Shown here piece after piece: positions 15,289 to 24,383 of a stretch of DNA of 64,000 nt. Position numbers and translations under genes: made by a program. Source of the stretch: Xenorhabdus hominickii (GTDB lineage Bacteria > Pseudomonadota > Gammaproteobacteria > Enterobacterales > Enterobacteriaceae); contig NZ_NJAI01000009.1 of assembly GCF_002632725.1 (NCBI RefSeq), positions 38,379-102,378 on the forward strand, read 5' to 3'. The stretch's first letter is position 1; each line of letters begins with the position of its first letter. Under the pieces are notes generated by a model. That model did not search any database. It had not been told where the DNA came from and saw only the letters and a program-made list of their open reading frames with translations.

Positions 15289-15970
15289 TTACCTTTTCTC
15301 CATACACAAATTCTTTTACCAACTGCTTAATTTCCGATTCGGCTTTTTTATCTCTTTCCGCACCGGTTAACTCAAAAATAGTTCTACCTGCTTCTTCAGC
15401 ATCATCATAAACATTTCGGGCATAAATGTTGGTGTCGAGAGCGGTCATGGCAAATGTTTCGCATACATCTTTTGCAAATTGAATACGAGGGAATTGGTTA
15501 GGTAATGACGGGCACTGGTTCATCACTACACAAACTTTCAGGTCTTCATTGAGGATTTGCGCTTTCTCAATGATGCGGTCAAGCGCAGCCAACGAACGCA
15601 CGTCACGGCGTTTTGGTCGGATAGGTAGAAGCAAGTGTGTTGCTTTTAACATAGCCTCACGCTGAACCTCTGAGTCAAAACCACCTGCGTCAATAACAAT
15701 GAAGTCGTAATTTTCTTTAATGCCGTCTAGGTACTTAATGACTTCATTTGAGCGGTAGTGGAAAGAAAGTTCTTTTGCCGGCTTATCTGTTGGCAAACTT
15801 ACTCTGTCCTGACACCACTGATAGGTAGTTTTTTGAGCATCGATATCGAGTAGGTGAACTTTTTTGCCTTCAACCAGCAGTAAATACCCTGCAACCTGTT
15901 GAGCTAACGTGCTTTTACCGGGACCACCTTTACTGCCACCTACGAGTATTATTTTAGTACCTCGGTTCAT
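15281..15970 (-). CDS. parA: ParA-family partition ATPase
   Basis: 229 residues. Walker-type ATPase that segregates the plasmid. The deviant Walker A is GGSKGGPGKSTLAQQVAGYL, with both signature lysines; the second motif is LLDIDAQKTTYQWCQDR, and the Walker B-like strand is FIVIDAGGFDSEVQREAM. It has no N-terminal HTH, as in small type Ib ParA proteins. It is the first gene of a two-gene operon. It supports stable low-copy extrachromosomal maintenance and thus the phage-plasmid reading of the window. Confidence 0.93.
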   Translation of the reverse strand: MNRGTKIILVGGSKGGPGKSTLAQQVAGYLLLVEGKKVHLLDIDAQKTTYQWCQDRVSLPTDKPAKELSFHYRSNEVIKYLDGIKENYDFIVIDAGGFDSEVQREAMLKATHLLLPIRPKRRDVRSLAALDRIIEKAQILNEDLKVCVVMNQCPSLPNQFPRIQFAKDVCETFAMTALDTNIYARNVYDDAEEAGRTIFELTGAERDKKAESEIKQLVKEFVYGEKVNG

Positions 15971-16264
15971 TGCATCCGCCTTATTTGTTTGTCAGCCGAC
16001 ATTGTTATTTTACATAAGATACATGGCTTATTTAAAAAAGTGAAGAAAACCTATAAATAAACTCATTGTGAAAAATATATTGTTTTCTTATCTATAAAAA
16101 TATCACAAAAATAAAGCCAATTTGCAATGTGACGCGAATGTGATTACATTATTCATGTGTACTATACTACCCTGACACACCAACAGATAATGCATTGTTT
16201 ACATTGAATATTGATAATTATTATCTTAATTAAAACTTAACACTAGTACTCGAAAGGTAGTGAT
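15971..16264. promoter_or_regulatory. Divergent control region between parA and the TacAT-like module
   Basis: 294 AT-rich bases. Holds the promoters of both divergent operons, for example tactatactac near 16157-16168 facing the antitoxin gene. gaaaac (16044) and gttttc (16082) form an imperfect inverted arrangement, with several ataaata/tataaaaa repeats between. The parS site is likely here or in the par genes, but I cannot define it. Confidence 0.4.
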
Positions 16265-16552
16265 ATGAATATGACTGAAATTCAAACAAGTAACCGAAAA
16301 GCAAAGAATTTGAATTTGCGGATCAATGAATCAGACCGTGAATTGATTTCAAAGGCGGCTGAGGCTAAGGGAAAAACATTAAGCGAATATGTACTAGATA
16401 CTATGCGTTCGGATGCACAAAACACTTTGTTAGAGCAATCTTTCTTGGTTGTTTCTCCCGATGCTTATGATCTGTTTATGAAGGCTCTTGATGCCCCTGC
16501 TGCTGTGAACACAAATCTTGCTAAAACAACAAATATGCTAAAACCATTTTAG
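16265..16552 (+). CDS. DUF1778-family antitoxin (TacA/AtaR-like)
   Basis: 95 residues with the ribbon-helix-helix signature of DUF1778: KNLNLRINESDRELISKAAE then AKGKTLSEYVLDTM. The C-terminal half (FLVVSPDAYDLFMKALDAP then NTNLAKTTNML) matches the toxin-wrapping tail of the family. It blocks the acetyltransferase toxin encoded 10 bases downstream and should autoregulate the operon through the RHH domain. AAGG lies 7 bases before the ATG. Confidence 0.9.
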   Translation: MNMTEIQTSNRKAKNLNLRINESDRELISKAAEAKGKTLSEYVLDTMRSDAQNTLLEQSFLVVSPDAYDLFMKALDAPAAVNTNLAKTTNMLKPF

Positions 16553-16562
16553 CGAGGAAATT

Positions 16563-17060
16563 ATGATTAATGATCTTGAACCTTTGAATAATACACATAA
16601 GACCATGTATTTCTGTTCAGGAGAGAAAATGCTTGATGCTTGGCTTCAAGAAAAAGCATTGAAAAACTCTGCCAATAACGCTTCAAAAACATTTGTTATG
16701 ACAAACGAAAGAAATGAGATCATTGCGTATTATTGTCTGTCTAGTGGTTCAATGATGAGAAACGAAGCCGCAAGCCGGATTTCTCGAAACATGCCAGCCC
16801 AAATCCCTATAGTGTTACTTGGAAGGCTTGCGGTTCATTACGACTATCAGGGGCGTAGTTTTGGAAGATGGTTAATTAGAGATGCCGCTTTTCGCTGTTG
16901 TCAGGTTGCTGAAATCATTGGTGCAAAAGCGCTTGTTGCACACGCTATTTCTGAACCCGCAAAGCAGTTCTATTTTAGCGTAGGATTTGTCCAGTCTCCT
17001 TTGCGCCCAATGACAATGATGATATCGCTACAAGACCTTAAAAAAGCATTTAACCTTTAG
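16563..17060 (+). CDS. GNAT acetyltransferase toxin (TacT/AtaT-like)
   Basis: 165 residues. Family members acetylate aminoacyl-tRNA and stop translation. Seen: the N-terminal SGEKMLDAWLQEKALKNSAN and ASKTFVMTNERNEIIAYYCL, the core MPAQIPIVLLGRLAVHYDYQ, the acetyl-CoA loop YQGRSFGRWL, and AKQFYFSVGFVQSPLRPMTM, which holds the catalytic Tyr region. The loop reads GRSFG rather than the common GRGLG. Intact, and partner to the DUF1778 gene. The related pseudogene at 4570-4970 shows the family entered this element more than once or was duplicated. Confidence 0.92.
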   Translation: MINDLEPLNNTHKTMYFCSGEKMLDAWLQEKALKNSANNASKTFVMTNERNEIIAYYCLSSGSMMRNEAASRISRNMPAQIPIVLLGRLAVHYDYQGRSFGRWLIRDAAFRCCQVAEIIGAKALVAHAISEPAKQFYFSVGFVQSPLRPMTMMISLQDLKKAFNL

Positions 17061-17280
17061 AAGATTTCTTCCACTTACAAAGTCTATATCCGATAAGGTT
17101 ATGGGTGAGAATATTTCTTGCCGTAGGGTCTGTTAGGCTATCTTCTTTACCAATATAGATAGGCGAGGCCGTGTCACAAAAGGTAGGTGCTGTCGAACCA
17201 GTGGTATTATTTACGCATCCAGTCATTGCGAAGTTCAGCAGCAGCAACCCCGATTTCTTTTTGCTGAACTTCATGTTCAA
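17050..17280 (-). CDS. o-spanin (Rz1-like lipoprotein)
   Basis: 76 residues; the outer-membrane half of the spanin complex that disrupts the outer membrane during lysis. A short basic start and hydrophobic stretch (SGLLLLNFAMTGC) end in a lipobox cysteine at residue 22. The mature part CDTASPIYIGKEDSLTDPTA, RNILTHNLIGYRLCKW is the pattern typical of Rz1-type partners of this class. The gene begins inside the i-spanin gene in another frame, the nested architecture of lambda Rz/Rz1. Its 3' end overlaps the convergent toxin gene by 11 bases. Confidence 0.82.
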   Translation of the reverse strand: MNMKFSKKKSGLLLLNFAMTGCVNNTTGSTAPTFCDTASPIYIGKEDSLTDPTARNILTHNLIGYRLCKWKKSSKG

Positions 17281-17443
17281 CCTCTTTCTTCACATCCAAT
17301 GTGGTTTGCAGGCGTTGATTTTCTTCCTGCCGTCGTTTTATTTCAACAGACTTTCTCGCCGCTCTGCCGCCCATGTGATAGGCGGCGAAGAGAACAGCGA
17401 TAATAGACAATGAAGTGTATAAAAACGTTTTCAGCTTATCCAA
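17207..17443 (-). CDS. i-spanin (Rz-like)
   Basis: 78 residues if started at TTG 17443, which has AGGTGG 7 bases upstream and overlaps the end of the previous gene; no ATG in frame has a ribosome site. One N-terminal membrane segment (FLYTSLSIIAVLFAAYHMGG) then a charged coiled coil (KRRQEENQRLQTTLDVKKEV, EHEVQQKEIGVAAAELRNDW), the form of an inner-membrane spanin. The o-spanin gene starts within its last 74 bases. Acts after endolysin release. Confidence 0.82.
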   Translation of the reverse strand: MDKLKTFLYTSLSIIAVLFAAYHMGGRAARKSVEIKRRQEENQRLQTTLDVKKEVEHEVQQKEIGVAAAELRNDWMRK

Positions 17444-17444
17444 T

Positions 17445-18101
17445 TCATTTCCACCTTGGCATAGAATCAGGGGCATAAGCAACAACCGCATGATCATTAT
17501 TTATAAAAGTGATGCCTGCGCCTCCAAAATTCTGATTAAAGTAACCAACGAATAACCCTCCTTCGCTATTTATTGCAGGAAAAGATATACTCTTAAGAGG
17601 ATATTGATAATGATGACCAAAATTCATACTTAAAACCATACAATCTTTATAGCCCATAATAGGCTTGGGATTAGCAAGCGGGTGACCAAATTCAAGTTTA
17701 ACAAAGTCTTTTATTCGCAAAGGTGTTTTAGATGATGAATAAAACAACTCACCATTTTCGTTATACATGTTTAATCCATAAGTATCATTGCTGTCTCCAG
17801 ATTGGATTGGGCGGTAAATATATGCTTTCGTTTCTGCACCAATAAGCATAAGTTTTATTTCTCCAGCCTTAATCTCATAGTGAAAATAATTCTCTACTTT
17901 TGCAGATTTAACGTGCTTTGAAAAAATCAAGTAATTTGACAGAAGATGTGGATATTCAGGAATATGTATAACATTTTTTCCTAAATAGTTTTTATATTCA
18001 CCCTGCACATATTCACTAAGATCGTATTCTTTTTCCAAAACGTAACATTTTGAACTTAATATACCCAACTCATTTCCATCTACCTCAAAAGATAAATTCA
18101 T
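17445..18101 (-). CDS. Unrecognised 218-aa protein upstream of the spanins
   Basis: Function unknown. Begins MNLSFEVDGNELGILSSKCY and is β-rich throughout (YIYRPIQSGDSNDTYGLNMY, FVKLEFGHPLANPKPIMGYK, GYFNQNFGGAGITFINND). Phages with lambda-type tails often carry such genes near lysis genes; a minor tail or host-contact role is possible. The start overlaps the stop of the 107-aa gene by 4 bases (ATGA), so the two are translationally coupled and probably act together. No signal peptide. Confidence 0.6.
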   Translation of the reverse strand: MNLSFEVDGNELGILSSKCYVLEKEYDLSEYVQGEYKNYLGKNVIHIPEYPHLLSNYLIFSKHVKSAKVENYFHYEIKAGEIKLMLIGAETKAYIYRPIQSGDSNDTYGLNMYNENGELFYSSSKTPLRIKDFVKLEFGHPLANPKPIMGYKDCMVLSMNFGHHYQYPLKSISFPAINSEGGLFVGYFNQNFGGAGITFINNDHAVVAYAPDSMPRWK

Positions 18102-18421
18102 TTATTTATCACCTTAAAAACAGTAATTACTGGAATAGTCCAAGAAGCCTGTAAAATATGACGCCCACCATATTCCCAAATAAGAGTATCGCCAGCAATT
18201 CTTAAATTTCTAACAGAAAGGTAGTTCTTCATTCCTCGTACAGGTACAAAAGTAGATTGAGACACGAAAGGTACGAGCTTGCCGCCTCCTTGTAAAAAAC
18301 GGGGATCAATTTTGATGGATGTTGTTTTAAAATCCACTTGATCACTATATACAACATATCCTATAGATTTAGTGAGTTCGTCAATATGACCTTCTAAAGT
18401 TCTGCATTCCAATCCAAACAT
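18098..18421 (-). CDS. Unrecognised 107-aa protein coupled to the 218-aa gene
   Basis: Function unknown. β-rich: GYVVYSDQVDFKTTSIKIDP, GKLVPFVSQSTFVPVRGMKN, RHILQASWTIPVITVFKVIN. Sits 2 bases after the endolysin stop and overlaps the next gene by 4 bases, so it belongs to the lysis-region transcript. The likeness in composition to the 218-aa neighbour suggests a two-component surface or tail-associated unit. Confidence 0.55.
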   Translation of the reverse strand: MFGLECRTLEGHIDELTKSIGYVVYSDQVDFKTTSIKIDPRFLQGGGKLVPFVSQSTFVPVRGMKNYLSVRNLRIAGDTLIWEYGGRHILQASWTIPVITVFKVINK

Positions 18422-18423
18422 AA

Positions 18424-19125
18424 TTAACCAATACCTTGCTTAAAACGTTTGACCTGCGAATACGCGATGACACAAGCCACCACAATAGTTGCAACTCCGA
18501 AGACGATACGAACTACTGACCCGCTGGATAGATGGCTCTCTGACTTCACCATAGCATCTGAAAGCTGAGGCATAACTTCGGCAATCTGGCCGATTCCCAA
18601 AGATGCAACAACTGTTGCACTAGCGGTTTCTTTCGTTACCGGAATTTTGGCAATTTCTTTCGTCTTTTTGACAACACCAGCACGACGTAACCCCTCATCA
18701 ATCACTTCACGGCTGTACCACGAGTTGAGGGTTTTGAGTTTACCTTGACTGTTTTCCTGACGAATGATCGCCTCCACCATCGGACGAATAGTGTCATAAT
18801 CATGTAGATCAATATTTTGATCAGGGTAAACTCCCATTGCCTTACTGACGAACTGAACATACCGCTCAGTGTGGTTTTCAACTGAGGGTGCCCAACGTTC
18901 AATGACTTCACGCACGGTATCAATGCGAGTGCCATTTGCTGCTTTACGCTTATCGTGATAGGTGATGAGCGTAACCGCCAATGCTCGAATGCCGAAAGTC
19001 GCATCAACGAAAGAACAGAAACGAGCGTCTTGAGGTCTTTTGGTCAAACCCTGCCACGGCGAACCCATTTCGAGATTGCCGGGATTGTTATTTCTGATCC
19101 CACGAGGTAATCCTTTACTTGTCAT
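18424..19125 (-). CDS. Endolysin (RGIRNNNPGN-type muramidase/transglycosylase) with C-terminal membrane segment
   Basis: 233 residues. The N-terminal ~125 residues carry the family signature GIRNNNPGNLEMGSPWQGL, FCSFVDATFGIRALAVTLIT and NHTERYVQFVSKAMGV, found in phage lytic enzymes often annotated as structural protein P5-like. It should cleave peptidoglycan. Unlike a soluble endolysin it ends with a hydrophobic segment VVRIVFGVATIVVACVIAY followed by a basic tail, so it is probably anchored in the inner membrane or virion. A linker of about 60 residues lies between. GGAG 10 bases before the ATG supports the start. Confidence 0.8.
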   Translation of the reverse strand: MTSKGLPRGIRNNNPGNLEMGSPWQGLTKRPQDARFCSFVDATFGIRALAVTLITYHDKRKAANGTRIDTVREVIERWAPSVENHTERYVQFVSKAMGVYPDQNIDLHDYDTIRPMVEAIIRQENSQGKLKTLNSWYSREVIDEGLRRAGVVKKTKEIAKIPVTKETASATVVASLGIGQIAEVMPQLSDAMVKSESHLSSGSVVRIVFGVATIVVACVIAYSQVKRFKQGIG

Positions 19126-19139
19126 AGCTAACTACTCCT

Positions 19140-19466
19140 TTAGTTACCCATACCATTCTTTAAACCCCACGCCGCCAGCCCTAAAATAAGAGCCGCCACC
19201 AGCATAGAGGCTATTTTTGAGATTATGCCCCCGTAAAATCCGCTAGAAAGGTTGTCTAATCTAACCAGCAGCTTTTCTATGTTGGCATGTTGAATACTGT
19301 GCTGTGCCGCCGTCATGTCGCCAAAGTAGGCTTTAAGATGGCGATTAACTTCTTCACCGACCTTATCCTTTAGGTCGTCACGCAAATTTACCGCAACTTC
19401 CTGTGCGACAATCTTTGCAATTCGCTCCACCATTTCCGGTGTCACTTTTCCCACCTCGTTAGCCAT
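19140..19466 (-). CDS. Holin candidate with one C-terminal membrane segment
   Basis: 108 residues from ATG 19466 (GGAGG 5 bases upstream; the ATG at 19478 is inside that ribosome site). A charged amphipathic N-terminal region (VERIAKIVAQEVAVNLRDDL) and helix (SIQHANIEKLLVRLDNL) precede one membrane segment IASMLVAALILGLAAWGLKN and a short polar end. Small size, one or two membrane helices and location upstream of the endolysin fit a holin, but the sequence does not match a class I know. Confidence 0.55.
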   Translation of the reverse strand: MANEVGKVTPEMVERIAKIVAQEVAVNLRDDLKDKVGEEVNRHLKAYFGDMTAAQHSIQHANIEKLLVRLDNLSSGFYGGIISKIASMLVAALILGLAAWGLKNGMGN

Positions 19467-19536
19467 TTTAACCTCCATGTGTTAGGCAAATCGGGGTGGG
19501 AAATTTATAGCATTTTTTAACGCAATAGGTAAGTGG

Positions 19537-22500
19537 TTACATATTATTTTTAAGAGCGTCAACCTGTTTCTGCAAATCTTTTACCGCTTCAACCAACAAG
19601 CCAATTACACTGTTGTAGTTTAGACGTAGCAAGCCTTTTTCGTCTTTAGTCACTGCTTCCGGTAAAATATCTTGTACTTCCTGAGCGATAAGGCCGGCAG
19701 AACGGCTGCTATTGTTGTTATCGTCAGATACGGTATAGGTATAACCACGCAGTTTTGACAGTTTTTGACCTGCATCACTGATTTTTTCAATGTTTTCTTT
19801 AGAACGCTTATCAGATCTGATATATACATCGTTAAAGTTACCATTTCCGCCACAATAAAACGCCCCATTAGTTTGCATCTGCCAATCACCACCGTGGACA
19901 CCGTTATTAAACATCAAGTGTCCATTAGGATCTTTAAAAATATATCCATCAATTTGCGAACCATTATGAAAGACAATATGGCGGCGAGCTGCACGATTTA
20001 AGTGTAAATCACCTGATTTTTCAAAATAACGACTATCAGACTCACCTTTAGTATAGCTCTCGCCTTTATTGGCAAAGTTACCTTTCAGTTGATATTTGTT
20101 ATCAGATTCGCCTTTAGAGTACGCCCCAACTTCCGATGCAGTCGGCGGCGAACTGGTGTTATACAATCTGCGCCAACCGGGGGAATAATCATTGCCATTA
20201 CCGTTATTAACGTAAATAAACTCTTTATTAACCTCACCACTTGCAGAGGTTGTCGGTGTTATAATCTTAATTGTGTAAGCGCCTATAAGACCAACCACTT
20301 CAACCGTACAACCTGCCAAGTGAATATTTCCAACACCGGTGTCTGAGATATAGCAGTTCCCAGCGTACCACCACGAACCTCTGACTAACCAATATCCTGT
20401 ATCAAAAGCCCCTTTTGACTTTATCCAGTCAATAAATTGGGCTGTAGTCCATGCCTGCTGGCTTTCCCCAAAGCTGATACTTTGACCTATTTTGGTCTGA
20501 TATTTTCCGTCAGACTCACCTTTGGTATAGGCGTCACCCAAATATAAAAATCCTTTTTCTGCAATCGTGCCATTATCGTTTAAAAATCTAGCTCTAAACT
20601 TACCTAGTGAGTCAACAAAGAATTGTCCAGTATCGCCACCAGTTCGCCAGTTTATATTTACTCCTTTAGCCCATCCTGAAGAATCATCACCAGTAAAGAA
20701 AAAAGTAAAATTTCTATCATTAAGATCAGGAAGTGACTTTGCATATCCGGCAAATAATGTAGACGATTCTTCTTTCAAGTAAGAACTTCCAGCTATTGCA
20801 TAGTTTCCTTTAGCCTGAAATTTGCCGTCCGATTCACCTTTAGAATAACTATCCCCTTGAAGCGCAAATACCCCCCCTCTTCCGGGATGTTTGATCTCGC
20901 CTTGCCAATTGCCATTCTGTTGCGCAGTCCATACCCAAGCACCATCACGTTGAAAAAAGTAACTAAGGTTATTTCCTGAGCCTGTAATGATATGAGGTGC
21001 TCTTACATCCCCACTGAAAGTATGAGAAGCAGCATTAGCATAGTTACCTTTTGGCTGATATTTATCGTCTGATTCGCCTTTAGTGTAAGCAGTGCCATTC
21101 GCCATACGTCCATTAACTTTCGCATCAATATCGCCTTGTGAATATGTCCAATTTGTTGTGGCAATATGATGCCAAGGGTTCCAAGTATTGTTATCCCCAT
21201 TTTTTGTTCTGAATTTAAGAACATCCCCATTACCGTAATATCGAGAAACAAGCTGCAAAACATAATTACCATGAGCAAATGAAGCACCTACTCCAGTCTC
21301 TTGAGCACTGTTTTCAGCATCATGATAGACAAATGCAACTCTATTGTTCGGCCAGTTATTTAGGTCTGAATTATCACCACCAGATTGTTTCATTACATAA
21401 GGTAGACTGCTGTAGTTACGACTATCAGACTCACCTTTTGCATACGCATCTACATCACTCGCAGAAGGTTTATGATTTTCTGTGTACACTCTAACCCAAG
21501 TAGGATTGCCTTCTTTAGTATTAGAGAATCCGTAATAAACGTGCCCTTTGTCAAATCCAGTCAAAAACCCTGCATATCCCTGAGCCATATCACGAGCAGC
21601 GATAACATGCCAATAACCATGATCACCGAATCCATTTGGCAACCCAATACTGTCGATATGCACCATTGTTGAGTAACCAATAGGTTGACCCCACTCACCA
21701 GATGAGATCGTTTTCAGAGCGGTCCATGACTTGCCAAGATTTATTGTATCGCTTTTTACAAAGTTCTGGTTAATTTCATCTTTTGAGTAAGAATAACCTT
21801 GTAATGCAATAACCCCTGTTTCTGTTGGCAAAGAAGCTACAGAAATATTATTACCGTTTGGATCACGGTAGATAAAGTTTAATGGTGCGCTACCATGAGG
21901 AGTAGTCTCAATTAAGGCATAACGATCATCAGGTTTTTGAAGTTTAATACCTGCGTAATTGTTAACCCACTTAGCCGATATGTAGCCAACCTTAAGTTCT
22001 TCTTGTGAGTTTTTTAACGCATACTTACTATCTGATTCCCCTTTGGTGTAATGTTCTTCTAATATAGCAGCCGTTCCTGATTTTTTAGGATGTTTGAACT
22101 CACCAACGTATTGGTCACCAATATTAGCTAACCAATAAGCATTACCCTCTTTAGGTTCTAGCCACGTTCTATCTTGCCCTTGCATACCAGAGACAAATCC
22201 CGGTCCATACATATTTTTATCAACAGACAAATTTCCATATTCGTCTGAGGATGACAAAACATAATTGTATGTTTTACCTTCCAATACTCCTTCAGGTAAT
22301 GTCGCTGATGGGGTTGACAACGCTCCCAAGTTTAAAATGGTTGCATTAGCTTGCTGCGCATTGCATATCAAGGAAAATGCGAAAGCACCAAGGTGGACAT
22401 AAACATCGTATTTGTCATTTTCTGTATTAATGGTTGCTATCTTATTCACGGCACTAGTATTCGTTCTGTAAATAACCGCGTTTATCCCTTTTGGATGACC

Positions 22501-24303
22501 ATTGCCAGAACGTAAAACAATTTCGGATAGAGATGCCTGTACGTAATGACCAACATTGAAGCCACTACCGCCTACAATTTCTATACGAACAGTACTGGCT
22601 GCCTGTGGCATGATGACTTCGGCTATTTTTGTCCAAGTCGCTACATTTGATCCTATAGTTATTACGGCAGTTTTCCCTTTGAGAGAGTCTTCATTTGATT
22701 GTGCGGCAAGAGTTGCTCTATTGGCAGCATCCAGCGCCTTACTTTCTGAGACTGACGCTAATTCCGCTTTTTTAGTTGCCAAAGTAGCGGCTTCTTGTGC
22801 TGCATTTTTTGATGATACTGCAACAGATTCCGATGCTTTTACAGATGCCTGAGAAGCAGACGCAAGTTGTGCTGAATTTGCGGCATTGGTTTCTGAGGTT
22901 TTGGCGGCATCTTGAGAGCTTTTAGCTGCTTTTTCTGCGTTGGCAGTATTGGTTTCTGAGGTTTTGGCAGTGATTTCGCTTGCCTTTGAATTAGTCTCTG
23001 ATAGCTTTGCGGCGTTAGCTGCATCAGCCGCAATTTTTGCATCATTCCCCATTTTCGCAAGAGTGTTCGCCGCATCTTTTGCCGACTTTTCAGCTTCTGA
23101 CTTAGATGCTGCTGCATTATTTTCTGATGCCTTAGCATTTTTCTCTGCGGTGGTGGCGTTATTTTCTGACGACTTGGCGTTAGTCTCAGACGTTTTCGCA
23201 GAATTTGCAGAACTTGCCGCACCGGATGCTGAGGTTGCAGCATTATTGGCTGAACTAATTGCTTTATTGGCCTCTTGTTCTGCTTTACTTGCAGAAGCAG
23301 AAGCATTAGAGGCAGATTTAGTTGAGGTATCACTGGATGCTGCTGCGTTAGTTTCAGAGGCTTTTGTTGCTATTTGTGAATCGGCTGCTTGTTTGGCTTT
23401 TTCAGTTGCAGAATCCGCAGAAGATTTAGCATTAGTCTCTGATGACTTAGCGCTAACTTCGGATGATTTTGCGTTAGTCTCTGAGGTTTTAGAAGCAAGT
23501 TCGGATGCTTTAGCAGCGTTAGAAAAATTACCCGCATTAATTTCAGAAACCTTTGTAGCCGCCTGAGACTCATTTGCCCCTTTAGCTGAGTTAGCGGCAT
23601 TAGTTTCCGACACCTTAGTCACAGTTTGTAAAGCCGCTGCCGCTTTCGCTGAATTAGCCGCATTAATTTCAGATGTCTTAGCATTGGCTTCTGAAGTTTT
23701 TGCTGCCGATTGAGACATGGATGCTGCAACTTGGGAATCCTTCGCAGCTTTAGCTGAATTCTCAGCTTGTGTTTCACTGGTCTTAGCCGCTATTTGTGAG
23801 TCTTTTGCTGCTTTCGCTGAACCAGCCGCATTTTCTGCTTGATTACCTGCATCTGAAATCAGTGTCTGATTTTTATCAAACCACTCTATACGGGCTTTGT
23901 GTGACGCATAGATCGTTTCCAGTGAATCAGCCTTGAATGTAGTACCGTCATCTCGGACAATAACGACTGGTGATGGGGAAGTTAACCAGTTTCGAATTTC
24001 ACGGGAATCACCGGATATTGAGTGAAGCAAGGCTGAGAACCGAGCGCTAAACTGCGACAAATCCCCTTCGTAAGTGGTAATGATACGGCAGGGCTGATCC
24101 TTGATTGAATTTCCCTTGTAAACCTCTACCAGAGTAAGTTCTGTATTACTCTGAACACTTTCAATTTCATATAAGAGATTATCAGAACCAATAAGCACCA
24201 TGCCCGGCATAACGCCATATTTCGCCTGTGACCAAAAAGTTCCAACACCGGTAACATTTTTACTGCCTTTCTCAAAAGAATTAGTACCTTCCCTGTACCA
24301 CAT
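19537..24303 (-). CDS. Giant side tail fibre with S74 autoprocessing chaperone domain
   Basis: 1588 residues. Receptor-binding fibre. The N-terminus (MWYREGTNSFEKGSKNVTGV) is a phage-tail attachment type. Residues about 150-540 are a long Ala/Ser-rich coiled repeat of SETNAKSSE/NAANSAKAAKDSQ units. The rest has nine or so copies of Y-x-KGESD-x-KY, a short triple-helix or linker repeat, between β-rich modules. The C-terminal ~95 residues are an intramolecular chaperone/peptidase S74 domain: RSDKRSKENIEKISDAGQKL, with the Ser-Lys dyad, and AGLIAQEVQDILPEAV. Family members cleave themselves off after trimerisation. Confidence 0.88.
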   Translation of the reverse strand: MWYREGTNSFEKGSKNVTGVGTFWSQAKYGVMPGMVLIGSDNLLYEIESVQSNTELTLVEVYKGNSIKDQPCRIITTYEGDLSQFSARFSALLHSISGDSREIRNWLTSPSPVVIVRDDGTTFKADSLETIYASHKARIEWFDKNQTLISDAGNQAENAAGSAKAAKDSQIAAKTSETQAENSAKAAKDSQVAASMSQSAAKTSEANAKTSEINAANSAKAAAALQTVTKVSETNAANSAKGANESQAATKVSEINAGNFSNAAKASELASKTSETNAKSSEVSAKSSETNAKSSADSATEKAKQAADSQIATKASETNAAASSDTSTKSASNASASASKAEQEANKAISSANNAATSASGAASSANSAKTSETNAKSSENNATTAEKNAKASENNAAASKSEAEKSAKDAANTLAKMGNDAKIAADAANAAKLSETNSKASEITAKTSETNTANAEKAAKSSQDAAKTSETNAANSAQLASASQASVKASESVAVSSKNAAQEAATLATKKAELASVSESKALDAANRATLAAQSNEDSLKGKTAVITIGSNVATWTKIAEVIMPQAASTVRIEIVGGSGFNVGHYVQASLSEIVLRSGNGHPKGINAVIYRTNTSAVNKIATINTENDKYDVYVHLGAFAFSLICNAQQANATILNLGALSTPSATLPEGVLEGKTYNYVLSSSDEYGNLSVDKNMYGPGFVSGMQGQDRTWLEPKEGNAYWLANIGDQYVGEFKHPKKSGTAAILEEHYTKGESDSKYALKNSQEELKVGYISAKWVNNYAGIKLQKPDDRYALIETTPHGSAPLNFIYRDPNGNNISVASLPTETGVIALQGYSYSKDEINQNFVKSDTINLGKSWTALKTISSGEWGQPIGYSTMVHIDSIGLPNGFGDHGYWHVIAARDMAQGYAGFLTGFDKGHVYYGFSNTKEGNPTWVRVYTENHKPSASDVDAYAKGESDSRNYSSLPYVMKQSGGDNSDLNNWPNNRVAFVYHDAENSAQETGVGASFAHGNYVLQLVSRYYGNGDVLKFRTKNGDNNTWNPWHHIATTNWTYSQGDIDAKVNGRMANGTAYTKGESDDKYQPKGNYANAASHTFSGDVRAPHIITGSGNNLSYFFQRDGAWVWTAQQNGNWQGEIKHPGRGGVFALQGDSYSKGESDGKFQAKGNYAIAGSSYLKEESSTLFAGYAKSLPDLNDRNFTFFFTGDDSSGWAKGVNINWRTGGDTGQFFVDSLGKFRARFLNDNGTIAEKGFLYLGDAYTKGESDGKYQTKIGQSISFGESQQAWTTAQFIDWIKSKGAFDTGYWLVRGSWWYAGNCYISDTGVGNIHLAGCTVEVVGLIGAYTIKIITPTTSASGEVNKEFIYVNNGNGNDYSPGWRRLYNTSSPPTASEVGAYSKGESDNKYQLKGNFANKGESYTKGESDSRYFEKSGDLHLNRAARRHIVFHNGSQIDGYIFKDPNGHLMFNNGVHGGDWQMQTNGAFYCGGNGNFNDVYIRSDKRSKENIEKISDAGQKLSKLRGYTYTVSDDNNNSSRSAGLIAQEVQDILPEAVTKDEKGLLRLNYNSVIGLLVEAVKDLQKQVDALKNNM

Positions 24304-24383
24304 TTCATATTTCCTTTTCAGATGTATAATAGGTATTTAATTACTTACAATAAAAATAATATTACCACACTCAATAACGCCAT

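Noticed and set aside
16040..16090. parS candidate from gaaaac...gttttc
   Set aside because: Arms are short and AT-rich; not distinguishable from chance, so listed only within the control region.
22940..23566. 208-aa open frame on the plus strand inside the tail fibre gene
   Set aside because: It is the antisense of the Ala/Ser-rich repeats; low-complexity sequence opens the opposite strand. No ribosome site and unnatural Ala/Ser/Leu composition.
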